Assembly: GCF_018100905.1 (NCBI RefSeq)
Contig: NZ_JAGJEG010000003.1
Coordinates: 1 to 64,000, forward strand
Direction of reading: 5' to 3'
Length of the DNA stretch: 64,000 nucleotides
From: Pseudoalteromonas sp. MMG010
GTDB taxonomy: Bacteria > Pseudomonadota > Gammaproteobacteria > Enterobacterales > Alteromonadaceae
In this document: positions 29,478 through 37,708 of the stretch, piece after piece
Layout: the number at the start of each line of letters is the position of its first letter
Position numbering within the stretch: the first letter of the stretch is position 1
The notes under the pieces: generated by a model
Databases searched by the model: none
What the model was told of the DNA's origin: nothing
The model's input: only the letters and a program-made list of their open reading frames with translations
Position numbers and translations under genes: made by a program

Positions 29478-30248
29478 ATGACAAAAGTAGATAATAAATT
29501 AGTTGTGTTAGGAGCCGGGTGGCTAGGACATGAGTTATGTAAACAAGCACTGGATAAACACTGGCAAGTACAAGGAACTCATCGTGTACACGCATCAACA
29601 AACGGTTTTGAGCGTCAGTTTGTTTTGCAAGGTGAGAAGCTTACCCATAATGTAGATTTATATAATGCATATTGGGTGTGCGCTATGACCCCACGTAGCC
29701 GCTCAAGTGAAAGTAATTATAGTCAAACATTACAAAAGGCATTAAAACTTAGTGAACAGTTAAATGCTAAGGGCTTTATTTTGTGTTCTTCAACAGGAGT
29801 TTACGATCAGCAAAATGCGATATATACCGAAAGCAGCGAAATTACGTGTTCTACGCCTAGGCAAACGAAATTATACAATAGTGAAGAGTTAGTGCTTGAG
29901 CATAATGGCAAAGTTTTACGTTTAGCTGGTTTGGTTGGGCCTAAAAGAGAGCCGGGGCGGTTTATTGCAGGCAAAACACTCGATACGTCAAGTCATCAGG
30001 TCGTTAACATGGTGCATCAACAAGATGTCATTAATGCTATTTTTAAGGTGATAGAGCATTGGCCCCATGGACAAAGCATTTATAATATTGTTAATCCAGA
30101 ACACCCAACTAAACAGCAATACTATCAGCAAAAGTGTCAACAACATGGTAGTGATATGCCTGTGTTTAAACATAATGAACCGGGTGAGCGAAAAATAATA
30201 GGCAGTGCTATTGAAGCGCTTGGGTTTAGCTATCAACATTCAATTTAA
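29478..30248 (+). CDS. NAD(P)-binding epimerase-like protein (YeeZ type)
   Basis: Protein of 256 residues with an N-terminal Rossmann-type stretch VVLGAGWLGHELCKQAL and later FILCSSTGVYDQQ, RLAGLVGPKREPGRFIAGK, QDVINAIFKVIE and YNIVNPEHPTKQQYYQ. This arrangement is found in E. coli YeeZ and other atypical extended SDR proteins. The substrate and reaction are unknown. It is divergent from the chemoreceptor gene and followed by the GGDEF-EAL gene on the same strand after 124 bases. Confidence 0.8.
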   Translation: MTKVDNKLVVLGAGWLGHELCKQALDKHWQVQGTHRVHASTNGFERQFVLQGEKLTHNVDLYNAYWVCAMTPRSRSSESNYSQTLQKALKLSEQLNAKGFILCSSTGVYDQQNAIYTESSEITCSTPRQTKLYNSEELVLEHNGKVLRLAGLVGPKREPGRFIAGKTLDTSSHQVVNMVHQQDVINAIFKVIEHWPHGQSIYNIVNPEHPTKQQYYQQKCQQHGSDMPVFKHNEPGERKIIGSAIEALGFSYQHSI

Positions 30249-30372
30249 GCTTATGTTTATGGCGATAAATAATGGGTTGTGAAAATTATCTCCTGTTTTG
30301 GGTAATTAAACTGTTAAATTGAAGGATATTCAGTACACTTAATTAGCTCGTATTAAATATATTAAAATAACA

Positions 30373-32148
30373 ATGCTTTTACCCTCTTTTTCATTTGCTA
30401 TAAGTGCTAGTAACCTAGCTGTTCTTGGTAATAATAATATCCCCATATTTTTTAGTGGGGCCTTATTAATGGCAATGATTTGCTCACTTTTTTGTGTTAA
30501 AAATTCATTATTACGCTTCAACTTTTTGGCCGCGGGGTTGATCGGGCTTGCTATTATTAGCACCGATATACCTTGGCTGAATATCCTTTTAGCATTTAGC
30601 TTTTGTTTTCATTTATGGAAATCATTTGAGCGTAAAAATACGCTAGTAATCATATTAAGCACGTTGGCTATTGTGTTGTTTATTGCTTTGTTTTTTGCTT
30701 ATTTATTGCTTGATGTGCGGTTGTATTGGGTGGTGTTGGCAATTATTTTATTGGCAATTGTTACGATTATGCCAGTCGATCAGCCTACGCACAGTAAACA
30801 GGTAAATGAACACGGAATTACAGAGAGCTCAAGTAACTATATTAGTAGCTCTCCATTGGCTAGTTTACCCACTAGAAAAGCAATGTTTAACCATATTTTT
30901 AGCGTACTAAAAAACCAATTTAAAGGGGGGGTGGTCGTTCTTCGTTTAGAAGGCTTTGAGCAAGTAAATCAACATATTGGAAGAGATTTTGGTGATTTAC
31001 TCTTAGCACAATCGGCGAATAGAATAAAAAACGCGATAGAGCACGATCAGGTCATTCAGTTATCTTCTGAGCATAAGTTAGCTCATTTAGGCGGGTTAAA
31101 TTTTGCTTTTATTTGTTCTTTAGCAAAGCAAAATCATATACATGAACAGCTTATTCAAAAAATTATAAATGCGACTTTAAAGCCGTTTAATGTGGCCAAT
31201 TGCACCGTCGAAATAAAAGTAAGAGCAAGTTATGTTGATTGTGCCCACTTTAATGAATTTGATGATGGTTTAATCAGCGCTGCTTTTTTAGCGCTTGATA
31301 GTCAAGAAAGACAGCAAGTTGTTGTTTATCAACCGCAAATGATGATTGCACAACTAGAGCAACAGGCTAGGATTGCAGAATTAGCGAATATTGATTTCTC
31401 TAGTGAGCTAGAATTATATTTTCAACCAGTCATTTGTAATAATGATGGCCATATCGCATTTTTAGAATTGTTGTTGCGCTGGCAGCATCCTAAACAAGGT
31501 ATTTTATCGGCGCATCGATTTATTGATGATATTAAAATTGCCGGTTTAGGTTACCCCTTAGCAAAGTTTGTAATGAAACGGGCAGCTGAGCTTGCCTGTG
31601 CACTTAAACGTGAGAATATTTCAGTCCCTTTAAGTATTAATGTGTTTGGACCTGAAATGCTAAATGAGGAGTTTGTTGAGTATATCGATGCGTTGCTCAG
31701 TGAACATCAGCTTTTTAATGGGGAGTTAGTCATCGAGTGCCCATTGCATATATTTACTAATCTTGATGATCAGGGACAAGCAATGGTTGCACGCCTTAAT
31801 AGTATGGGCTTAAAACTGTGTGTTGATGGCTTAGGTGATAACCCTGTGCTACTTGCAAAGCTTCCTGGTTTAGCCGTCGAATATGTAAAAATATCGCCGG
31901 CGTTAACAGCTGACTTTAGTAATCAAAATAATATTCGTAGCTTAGTGAGTGGTATGGTTGATATGCATAATCAGCAACACACAAAAGTCATTTTTGAAGG
32001 GGTAGAAACCGCTGAACAACTTAAATTCGTTAAAAGCTTAAATGCCTATGCGACTCAAGGTTATTACTTTGGTCATCCGTTAAGTAGTGTTGGTTTAATG
32101 AATTGGTTAAAGCAGTGGCGCTTAGAGCAAAAAAACATCTCTATTTAA
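30373..32148 (+). CDS. Membrane protein with degenerate GGDEF and EAL domains
   Basis: Protein of 591 residues with about five hydrophobic segments in residues 1-140, a GGDEF-like domain (about 165-310) and an EAL-like domain (about 340-585). The GGDEF signature is replaced by GGLNF at about 240-244, so cyclase activity is unlikely. In the EAL part ELLLRW (Glu365), NVFGPE and the Gln in TQGYYFGHPLS are kept, but the metal-binding DDFG reads DGLG (Asp485-Gly486) and the KID motif reads KIS. Phosphodiesterase activity is therefore doubtful; it may be a c-di-GMP sensor or a protein regulator in the manner of CsrD. A terminator at 32175-32202 follows. Confidence 0.88.
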   Translation: MLLPSFSFAISASNLAVLGNNNIPIFFSGALLMAMICSLFCVKNSLLRFNFLAAGLIGLAIISTDIPWLNILLAFSFCFHLWKSFERKNTLVIILSTLAIVLFIALFFAYLLLDVRLYWVVLAIILLAIVTIMPVDQPTHSKQVNEHGITESSSNYISSSPLASLPTRKAMFNHIFSVLKNQFKGGVVVLRLEGFEQVNQHIGRDFGDLLLAQSANRIKNAIEHDQVIQLSSEHKLAHLGGLNFAFICSLAKQNHIHEQLIQKIINATLKPFNVANCTVEIKVRASYVDCAHFNEFDDGLISAAFLALDSQERQQVVVYQPQMMIAQLEQQARIAELANIDFSSELELYFQPVICNNDGHIAFLELLLRWQHPKQGILSAHRFIDDIKIAGLGYPLAKFVMKRAAELACALKRENISVPLSINVFGPEMLNEEFVEYIDALLSEHQLFNGELVIECPLHIFTNLDDQGQAMVARLNSMGLKLCVDGLGDNPVLLAKLPGLAVEYVKISPALTADFSNQNNIRSLVSGMVDMHNQQHTKVIFEGVETAEQLKFVKSLNAYATQGYYFGHPLSSVGLMNWLKQWRLEQKNISI

Positions 32149-32174
32149 TTGAGTAACTTAAAATTGAGACTATT

Positions 32175-32202
32175 AAAAATAGGGCGATAGCGCCCTATTT
32201 TT
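32175..32202. terminator. Bidirectional terminator between GGDEF-EAL gene and rraA
   Basis: Perfect 12-base stem AAAAATAGGGCG / CGCCCTATTTTT around ATAG, located between convergent genes; T-runs are available on either strand. Confidence 0.92.
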
Positions 32203-32218
32203 AACTGTAAGACGATAT

Positions 32219-32716
32219 TTATTCTGGAACTAATTCAATAACTAATTCTTCAGTCGATAAAATGATGCCGGTGCTGTCGGCGTAAATAAAATCACCATCA
32301 AAAAATGAGACGCCCGCAAAATTAACACCCACTTCTTCTTCGCCAGCGCCTTCGCTATCGGCGGCAACAGGAATAGAAGCAATTGCTTGAATACCAACAT
32401 CTATTTCTTCTAGTTCATCGACATGGCGAACCGCACCGTAAACAATAATCCCCTGCCAGTTATTTTCAAGTGCTAGCTCAGCAAGTTCTATATCTATTAA
32501 AGCGCGGCGAGTAGACCCACCACCATCGATGAGTAGTATTTTCTCATCACCATCTTGAGATAATATATCGCGTATCAGTTCATTATTTTCAAAACATTTA
32601 ACGGTTTTAATACAACCACCAAAGCTGCTTAATCCGCCAAAGTTGATGAACATAGGTTCCAGCACATCAATCGCATCAGGAAAAGTATCGCATAAGTCTG
32701 AAGTGCTATAATCCAT
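32219..32716 (-). CDS. rraA: Regulator of ribonuclease E activity RraA
   Basis: Binds RNase E and restrains mRNA decay in E. coli. The 165-residue protein matches RraA throughout: [76 protein letters not shown] and [11 protein letters not shown] Met near the start lies behind the ribosome binding site GAGGATAA. It is divergent from the PAP2 gene with about 190 bases between. Confidence 0.95.
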   Translation of the reverse strand: MDYSTSDLCDTFPDAIDVLEPMFINFGGLSSFGGCIKTVKCFENNELIRDILSQDGDEKILLIDGGGSTRRALIDIELAELALENNWQGIIVYGAVRHVDELEEIDVGIQAIASIPVAADSEGAGEEEVGVNFAGVSFFDGDFIYADSTGIILSTEELVIELVPE

Positions 32717-32910
32717 TGGTTTATCCTCAAAAATACATTAAGTTATAATTTCAGTATACCCTCCTTAATATCAATAACAACGACTTAATTAAGATCATCT
32801 AGGTTAAATATTGCACCGCAACAATTGTGTCTTAAAATCGTCACTGAATTGTTATTTTAACCCTCTATGCTTAATAAGTGTTCACATTGATTGCATAGCA
32901 AAGGATAAAC

Positions 32911-33450
32911 ATGACTCATAGCCGCGCTTTAAAAAGAGTAGCCCAATTAGACCAGCAACTATTTTTAACTTTGTTTAATGGTAAATTGCCTTGGTGGTTA
33001 AAAGTCACTGCGCTGTGTCTATCTAAAAGTGGAAATGGTGGGCTATACCTAGCGGGTGGTTTATTGTTTTGGTGGTTCAATCACAATGAACACTTACAGT
33101 TATTACCAAGTACACTATTGTTGGGTTTCTTAATGGAGCGACCTATCTATTTTTTTGCTAAAAAGCGCTTTGCCAGAATAAGGCCGTGCGATTATTTAGT
33201 AACGACAGCCTTAATTGTCCCCAGTGATAAGTTTAGTTTACCGTCTGGGCACAGTGCTGCTGCATTTTTGGTTGCTATTATTTTAGCTGCTTATGTACCT
33301 GCATATAGCGTTTTGTGGTTTAGTTGGGCTGCATCAGTTGCATGCTCAAGAGTAATATTGGGAGTTCATTTTCCCGCAGATATTATTATTGGATCAATCA
33401 TTGGCAGTACATGTGGGTTGTGTGCTTTATTATTGTTACCTACGTTATGA
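32911..33450 (+). CDS. PAP2-family membrane phosphatase
   Basis: Membrane protein of 179 residues with several hydrophobic helices and the acid phosphatase signature: KKRFARIRPCD (motif 1), SLPSGHSAAAFL (motif 2, with the catalytic His) and SRVILGVHFPADIIIGSI (motif 3, with the nucleophilic His). Such proteins dephosphorylate lipid phosphates, for example undecaprenyl pyrophosphate or phosphatidylglycerol phosphate; which one is not shown. Its stop codon overlaps the start of the glycosyltransferase gene (ATGA at 33447-33450), so the two are translationally coupled. Confidence 0.9.
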   Translation: MTHSRALKRVAQLDQQLFLTLFNGKLPWWLKVTALCLSKSGNGGLYLAGGLLFWWFNHNEHLQLLPSTLLLGFLMERPIYFFAKKRFARIRPCDYLVTTALIVPSDKFSLPSGHSAAAFLVAIILAAYVPAYSVLWFSWAASVACSRVILGVHFPADIIIGSIIGSTCGLCALLLLPTL

Positions 33451-34481
33451 AAATATTGTACGGTATTCAAGGCACAGGTAATGGTCATATAACACGTGCG
33501 CGTGTTATGGCTAATTGCTTTAACGAAATGGGAGTGGGGGTTGATTATCTCTTCTCCGGAAGAAATCAGAAAGACTATTTTGATATGCAAGAGTTTGGTG
33601 ATTATCGGTGCTTTAGGGGATTATCTTTTTGCACTGAGAATGGTCAGATAAAAGGCTACAAAACCTTAAGAAACGCGCGTGTTTGTCAGTTACTTAAAGA
33701 TATAAAATCACTCGATTTAACACAGTACGATTTAGTTATAAATGACTTTGAGCCACTTAGTGCATGGGCGGCTAAGCAACAAAATATACCTGTCATTGGT
33801 ATTAGTCATCAAGCGGCTTTTTTATCTAATAATGTCCCATTGTTTGGATCTGGATTTTTTAGAAAATCATTAATAAAACAATATGCACCTGCCGATAAAT
33901 ATTTAGGTGTTCATTGGCAACCTTTTGATAAAACAATTATACCGCCTTTCATTGCGCACCATGAGCATGTTAATCCCGTACCTGTATATAATAAAATATT
34001 AGTGTATTTACCTTTTGAGAATCTAGCTAATATCATCGCCTATTTAAAAGACTTTCCCGAAAAAGAGTTTTATTGCTATTACCCTGGAGCAAGAAACAGA
34101 TCACATGGGCATATTCATATAAGGCCTCCTTCACGTAATGGTTTTTTAAACGATTTAGCAAATGCAAGTGGCGTCATTGGTAATGCTGGATTTGAGCTTG
34201 CAAGTGAAGCATTAAAATTAGGAAAGAAACTACTATTAAAGCCATTAGGGGGCCAATTTGAACAAGGTGCAAATGCAAAAACCTTATTAGCGATGAAAGC
34301 TGCGCATGTTATGAACTATCTTAATCCGCAAGCGTTAGATGAGTGGAATAATGCACCACAAAATAAACCGATAAACTTTCCTAATAATCCAGAACCTTTA
34401 GTGCAATGGTTGTTGAAAAAGCAATGGCATGAGACGTGTTCGTTACATAACAATTTGTGGAAAAATGTCAGTTTAAAGTAG
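33447..34481 (+). CDS. Glycosyltransferase of the MJ1255/VC2487 type
   Basis: Protein of 344 residues beginning MKILYGIQGTGNGHITRARV, the glycine-rich start of a GT-B glycosyltransferase group known from conserved proteins MJ1255 and VC2487. Other family stretches are YDLVINDFEPLSAWAAK, IGISHQAAF, and the donor-site region VIGNAGFELASEALKLGKKLLLKPLGGQFEQGANA near residues 240-280. I chose the ATG at 33447, overlapping the PAP2 stop, since the conserved start begins there. Coupling with a lipid phosphatase suggests glycosylation of a lipid or envelope sugar, which is an inference. Confidence 0.88.
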   Translation: MKILYGIQGTGNGHITRARVMANCFNEMGVGVDYLFSGRNQKDYFDMQEFGDYRCFRGLSFCTENGQIKGYKTLRNARVCQLLKDIKSLDLTQYDLVINDFEPLSAWAAKQQNIPVIGISHQAAFLSNNVPLFGSGFFRKSLIKQYAPADKYLGVHWQPFDKTIIPPFIAHHEHVNPVPVYNKILVYLPFENLANIIAYLKDFPEKEFYCYYPGARNRSHGHIHIRPPSRNGFLNDLANASGVIGNAGFELASEALKLGKKLLLKPLGGQFEQGANAKTLLAMKAAHVMNYLNPQALDEWNNAPQNKPINFPNNPEPLVQWLLKKQWHETCSLHNNLWKNVSLK

Positions 34482-34777
34482 TTCAATATCGTTTTTATAG
34501 CTGTAATATCCAAGGCATAAAGCAGCGTACGAATGAAGTGGTTAGTATTATGGAACAATGTTGTTAGTAAGAACAAGAAAGCGCAGGATAGGTACATAAA
34601 ACCAGTGATTTACTTGCTGATATAACCAATAACAAAAACCAACCAATGCTCACACTGAGAAGTAAATGAGGGTAAATGAGAAGCCAAAAAACAAGCACAA
34701 TCACTAAATTACTAGATCACTAAGTCACTACTCTAAAGCGAAGGGCCTCTTAGTCTTCTTTTATTACTTGATTGTAA
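34482..34777. other. Region between glycosyltransferase and DUF971 genes
   Basis: About 300 bases without a convincing gene. It holds the dispersed foldback repeat (34634-34755) and nothing else that I recognise. Confidence 0.5.
34634..34755. repeat. Foldback repeat, dispersed copy
   Basis: Related to the array at 1-378, in the same orientation. Shared landmarks are AACCAATGCTCACA, GAGAAGTAAATGAG followed by GTAAATGAGAAG, ATCACTAA, and ACTCTAAAGCG with CCTCTTAGT at the right end. The copy is more diverged and slightly shorter. It sits between convergent genes. Confidence 0.75.
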
Positions 34778-35152
34778 TTAAGGAATAAATTTAATCGGTA
34801 CGCTGTCTTGTTGTGCTTGCTGCTCAGTACAGCGTTGTTGGTATGTTTGCCATAATGTATCTTGTGAGCCTTGTAGGTAGGTAAAATATGCCCAGCTAAA
34901 TAGTCCACTATTATGACCATCGTCAAAATCTAAACGAAGTGCATAGTGCCCGACAGGCACAATGTTTTTAATTGCGACATTACTTTTGTTTAATACCAGT
35001 TTCATTGGCTCTGCGCCATGGCCTTGCACTTCGGCAGAAGGGGAGTGCACACGTAAAAACTCACAGCTAAAAATCGCTTTTGTGTCATCATCAAAGTAAA
35101 CGTCTAAGGTTTTACTCACGCTATGGTAATGTACTTTTGTAACAAGTTTCAT
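34778..35152 (-). CDS. DUF971 protein (GBBH-like N-terminal domain)
   Basis: Small 124-residue protein of the DUF971 family, which corresponds to the N-terminal domain of gamma-butyrobetaine hydroxylase and often lies after hslU in gammaproteobacteria. Typical stretches are LDVYFDDDTKAIFSCEFLRVHSPSAEVQGHG, VGHYALRLDFDDGHNSGLFSWAYF and LWQTYQQR. No catalytic residues are known. It is separated from hslU by a terminator at 35171-35195, so part of its expression may be independent. Confidence 0.9.
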   Translation of the reverse strand: MKLVTKVHYHSVSKTLDVYFDDDTKAIFSCEFLRVHSPSAEVQGHGAEPMKLVLNKSNVAIKNIVPVGHYALRLDFDDGHNSGLFSWAYFTYLQGSQDTLWQTYQQRCTEQQAQQDSVPIKFIP

Positions 35153-35170
35153 GTTTTGCTCAATATTAAT

Positions 35171-35195
35171 AAAAAGCCTCCAAGGCGGAGGCTTT
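35171..35195 (-). terminator. Terminator after hslU
   Basis: Stem AAAGCCTCC / GGAGGCTTT; in the minus direction it is followed by a T-run (complement of 35171-35175). It begins 22 bases past the hslU stop. Confidence 0.8.
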
Positions 35196-35217
35196 AAGTA
35201 TAGCGGTATAAACTTGA

Positions 35218-36546
35218 TTAAAGAATAAAGCGACTTAAGTCTTCATCTTCTACTAATGCACCTAAATGTTTTTCTACATAGGCAGCATCAATCGTTAGTG
35301 TCGTTCCGGCTTGCTCTGATGCATCGTACGAAATTTCTTCCATCAGCTTTTCCATAACCGTGTGTAAACGACGCGCCCCGATATTTTCGGTTTTCTCGTT
35401 TACTTGCCATGCCGCTTTTGCAATACGTTCAATGGCATCATCTGCAAATTCTATAGCTACTTGCTCGGTTTTTAATAGTTCGCGTTGTTGCTCTGTTAGC
35501 GAAGCATGTGGTTCGGTTAAGATACGTTTAAAGTCATCAGCCGATAATGCTTCAAGCTCAACTCGAATAGGTAAACGCCCTTGCAGCTCTGGGATCATAT
35601 CTGATGGTTTTGACATCTGAAATGCACCCGAGGCAATAAATAGCATGTGATCGGTTTTTACCATTCCGTGCTTAGTGCTTACCGTAGAGCCTTCGATTAA
35701 TGGCAGTAAATCACGTTGTACGCCTTCTCGGCTTACATCGGGACCTGATGAGTCACCGCGCTTACAAATTTTGTCTATTTCATCGATAAATACAATACCA
35801 TTTTGCTCAACTGAGAAAATAGCTTGCTCTTTTAGCTCTTCGGGATTCACTAATTTAGCGGCTTCTTCTTCAACTAAAAGTTTAAATGCTTCTTTAATTT
35901 TTAGCTTACGCTTACTGCGTTTTTCGCCGCCCATATTTTGAAACATGCTTTGTAACTGGTTGGTCATATCTTCCATACCAGGAGGAGCCATGATTTCAAC
36001 ATTTGGCTGAGCTTGCGCTAAATCGATTTCAATTTCTTTATCGTCTAACTGGCCTTCGCGTAGTTTTTTACGAAACGTTTGGCGTGTTGATGAATTGTCA
36101 TCACGTTGTGTTTCACCGTATTGGTCTTTGGCTGGTGGTAGTAAAACATCTAAAATACGTTCTTCGGCAGCTTCCTCGGCACGATGCTTAAACTTTTTAG
36201 TTTGTTGTTCACGTGTCATTTTAATCGCAACATCGACTAAGTCACGAATAATCGTTTCAACTTCTTTACCAACATAACCAACTTCGGTGAATTTAGTGGC
36301 TTCAACTTTTATAAAAGGTGCATTTGCTAATTTAGCAAGGCGGCGAGCAATTTCTGTTTTACCTACACCAGTTGGGCCAATCATTAAAATATTTTTAGGC
36401 GTCACTTCGCTACGTAAATCTTCATCTAATTGCATACGGCGCCAGCGGTTTCTAAGGGCAATCGCAACCGCTTTTTTAGCATTAGCTTGACCAATGATAT
36501 GTTGATCTAACTCGTGAACAATCTCTCTTGGGGTCATTGCAGACAT
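35218..36546 (-). CDS. hslU: HslU, ATPase subunit of the HslVU protease
   Basis: AAA+ unfoldase of 442 residues that feeds proteins to HslV. Nearly identical in layout to E. coli Hsl[21 protein letters not shown] at the start, Walker [18 protein letters not shown], pore motif GYVG in [11 protein letters not shown], Walker [16 protein letters not shown], and the C-terminal [10 protein letters not shown] tail that inserts into HslV. It starts 11 bases after hslV and shares its heat-shock promoter. Confidence 0.97.
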   Translation of the reverse strand: MSAMTPREIVHELDQHIIGQANAKKAVAIALRNRWRRMQLDEDLRSEVTPKNILMIGPTGVGKTEIARRLAKLANAPFIKVEATKFTEVGYVGKEVETIIRDLVDVAIKMTREQQTKKFKHRAEEAAEERILDVLLPPAKDQYGETQRDDNSSTRQTFRKKLREGQLDDKEIEIDLAQAQPNVEIMAPPGMEDMTNQLQSMFQNMGGEKRSKRKLKIKEAFKLLVEEEAAKLVNPEELKEQAIFSVEQNGIVFIDEIDKICKRGDSSGPDVSREGVQRDLLPLIEGSTVSTKHGMVKTDHMLFIASGAFQMSKPSDMIPELQGRLPIRVELEALSADDFKRILTEPHASLTEQQRELLKTEQVAIEFADDAIERIAKAAWQVNEKTENIGARRLHTVMEKLMEEISYDASEQAGTTLTIDAAYVEKHLGALVEDEDLSRFIL

Positions 36547-36557
36547 AGTTATTCCTA

Positions 36558-37076
36558 TTACAATTCTTCGATAGTTTGGAAGTTATTGGTGAATACGCAG
36601 ATATTGCCTGCAATTGTTAGGCTTTTTTCTACAATTTCGTGGGCACTTAAATCGGTATTTTCAAGTAGTGCAGTGGCGGCTGATTGAGCAAAGTTACCAC
36701 CACTACCAATAGCAATTAAATCATTTTCTGGCTGAACTACATCGCCATTACCGGTAATGATTAGTGAAGCGCTTTCGTCTGCTACAGCTAACAGGGCTTC
36801 GAGTTTACGTAGTGCGCGGTCACTGCGCCAATCTTTGGCCATTTCAACGGCGGCCTTGGTGAGATTGCCTTGGTGCATTTCTAATTTGCTTTCAAAACGT
36901 TCGAAAAGAGTAAAAGCATCAGCGGTACCACCGGCAAAACCAGCAATCACTTTGCCATTATAAAGGCGTCGAACTTTACGGGCGTTGCCCTTCATTACGG
37001 TATTACCAAGCGAAACTTGGCCGTCGCCACCAATTACTACTTTATTGTCGCGACGTACACTTACGATAGTGGTCAT
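36558..37076 (-). CDS. hslV: HslV, peptidase subunit of the HslVU protease
   Basis: Threonine protease of 172 residues. I set the start at 37076 rather than at a Met 5 codons upstream, since the mature protein must begin with Thr after Met removal ([12 protein letters not shown]) and the ribosome binding site GAGGAATAAC precedes that ATG. Family stretches are [57 protein letters not shown] and [13 protein letters not shown]. The leader carries a sigma-32-like promoter and a stem that can cover the ribosome binding site. Confidence 0.96.
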   Translation of the reverse strand: MTTIVSVRRDNKVVIGGDGQVSLGNTVMKGNARKVRRLYNGKVIAGFAGGTADAFTLFERFESKLEMHQGNLTKAAVEMAKDWRSDRALRKLEALLAVADESASLIITGNGDVVQPENDLIAIGSGGNFAQSAATALLENTDLSAHEIVEKSLTIAGNICVFTNNFQTIEEL

Positions 37077-37161
37077 GTTATTCCTCATCATCGTACTGCT
37101 TATGCAGCACTTAAAAAACGATTGATGAAGAGGTTATATGGGTGAATACCCTAAATTCAAG
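37077..37161 (-). promoter_or_regulatory. Heat-shock promoter and SD-sequestering leader of hslVU
   Basis: On the minus strand CTTGAA (37156-37161), 12 bases, then ACCCATAT (37136-37143) agrees with the sigma-32 consensus (CTTGAA, CCCCATNT). It overlaps the last codons of ftsN. The leader of about 50 bases can fold so that CCTC, ATCA and TCGT pair in order with ACGA, TGAT and GAGG; the last of these is the hslV Shine-Dalgarno sequence. An inner hairpin GTGCTGC / GCAGTAC caps the structure. Confidence 0.7.
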
Positions 37162-37690
37162 TCCAACCCCAAATACCGCAACTAACAACGTTAACTCGTT
37201 TGAGTTTATTTTTGTCACTTTCTGCTTGGCGTTTACTTTTATATGGCCCTAATCGTACTTTGTACCAAACGCCATTTTTGCCATTGGTTTTTCTAATTTC
37301 TGAAATCAATCCTGCAAAGGCAATTTTAGCTTTTAACGTTTCAGCTTGTTTTTCGGTTCTAAACGAACCACATTGCATAACATAAGGGCCTTTTTGTTCG
37401 ATTTCTTTTATTTTAACTTGTACTTCGTGATCTTTTATTTCTTGAATAAACTCTGGTGGCCGTGGTTTAGCTATTGGCTCTGGAGCCGATTTTTTAGTAT
37501 TTGGGTTTGCTTGTAATTCAACAAGTTTAGGATCGGCGTTATGCTTTATATACCATAAACCATAAGCAAACCCGCCTATTAATAGGATACTTAAGATAAG
37601 CGCAATATAAGGAAAAGGCTTTTTTGTAGCTTGTTTCTTCTTTGTGTTTCTTTTATTTGGATCTTTATTTATAAAATCGTGCTGTGCCAT
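37157..37690 (-). CDS. ftsN: Cell division protein FtsN-like (SPOR domain)
   Basis: Bitopic inner-membrane protein of 177 residues: a basic cytoplasmic N-terminus rich in Lys (NKDPNKRNTKKKQATKK), one membrane helix (about 27-47, YIALILSILLIGGFAYGLWY), a Pro-rich linker and a C-terminal SPOR domain (about 100-177; YVMQCGSFRTEKQAETLKAK, VWYKVRLGPYKSKRQAE) that binds denuded septal peptidoglycan. It lies between priA and hslV as in other gammaproteobacteria, which supports the ftsN name, although the protein is short compared with E. coli FtsN (319 residues). Confidence 0.88.
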   Translation of the reverse strand: MAQHDFINKDPNKRNTKKKQATKKPFPYIALILSILLIGGFAYGLWYIKHNADPKLVELQANPNTKKSAPEPIAKPRPPEFIQEIKDHEVQVKIKEIEQKGPYVMQCGSFRTEKQAETLKAKIAFAGLISEIRKTNGKNGVWYKVRLGPYKSKRQAESDKNKLKRVNVVSCGIWGWT

Positions 37691-37708
37691 AGTGCTTTTG
37701 GCCTTAAC

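Noticed and set aside
35360-36490. Plus-strand frames opposite hslU
   Set aside because: Shadows of the highly conserved hslU gene; composition is as expected from the reverse complement.
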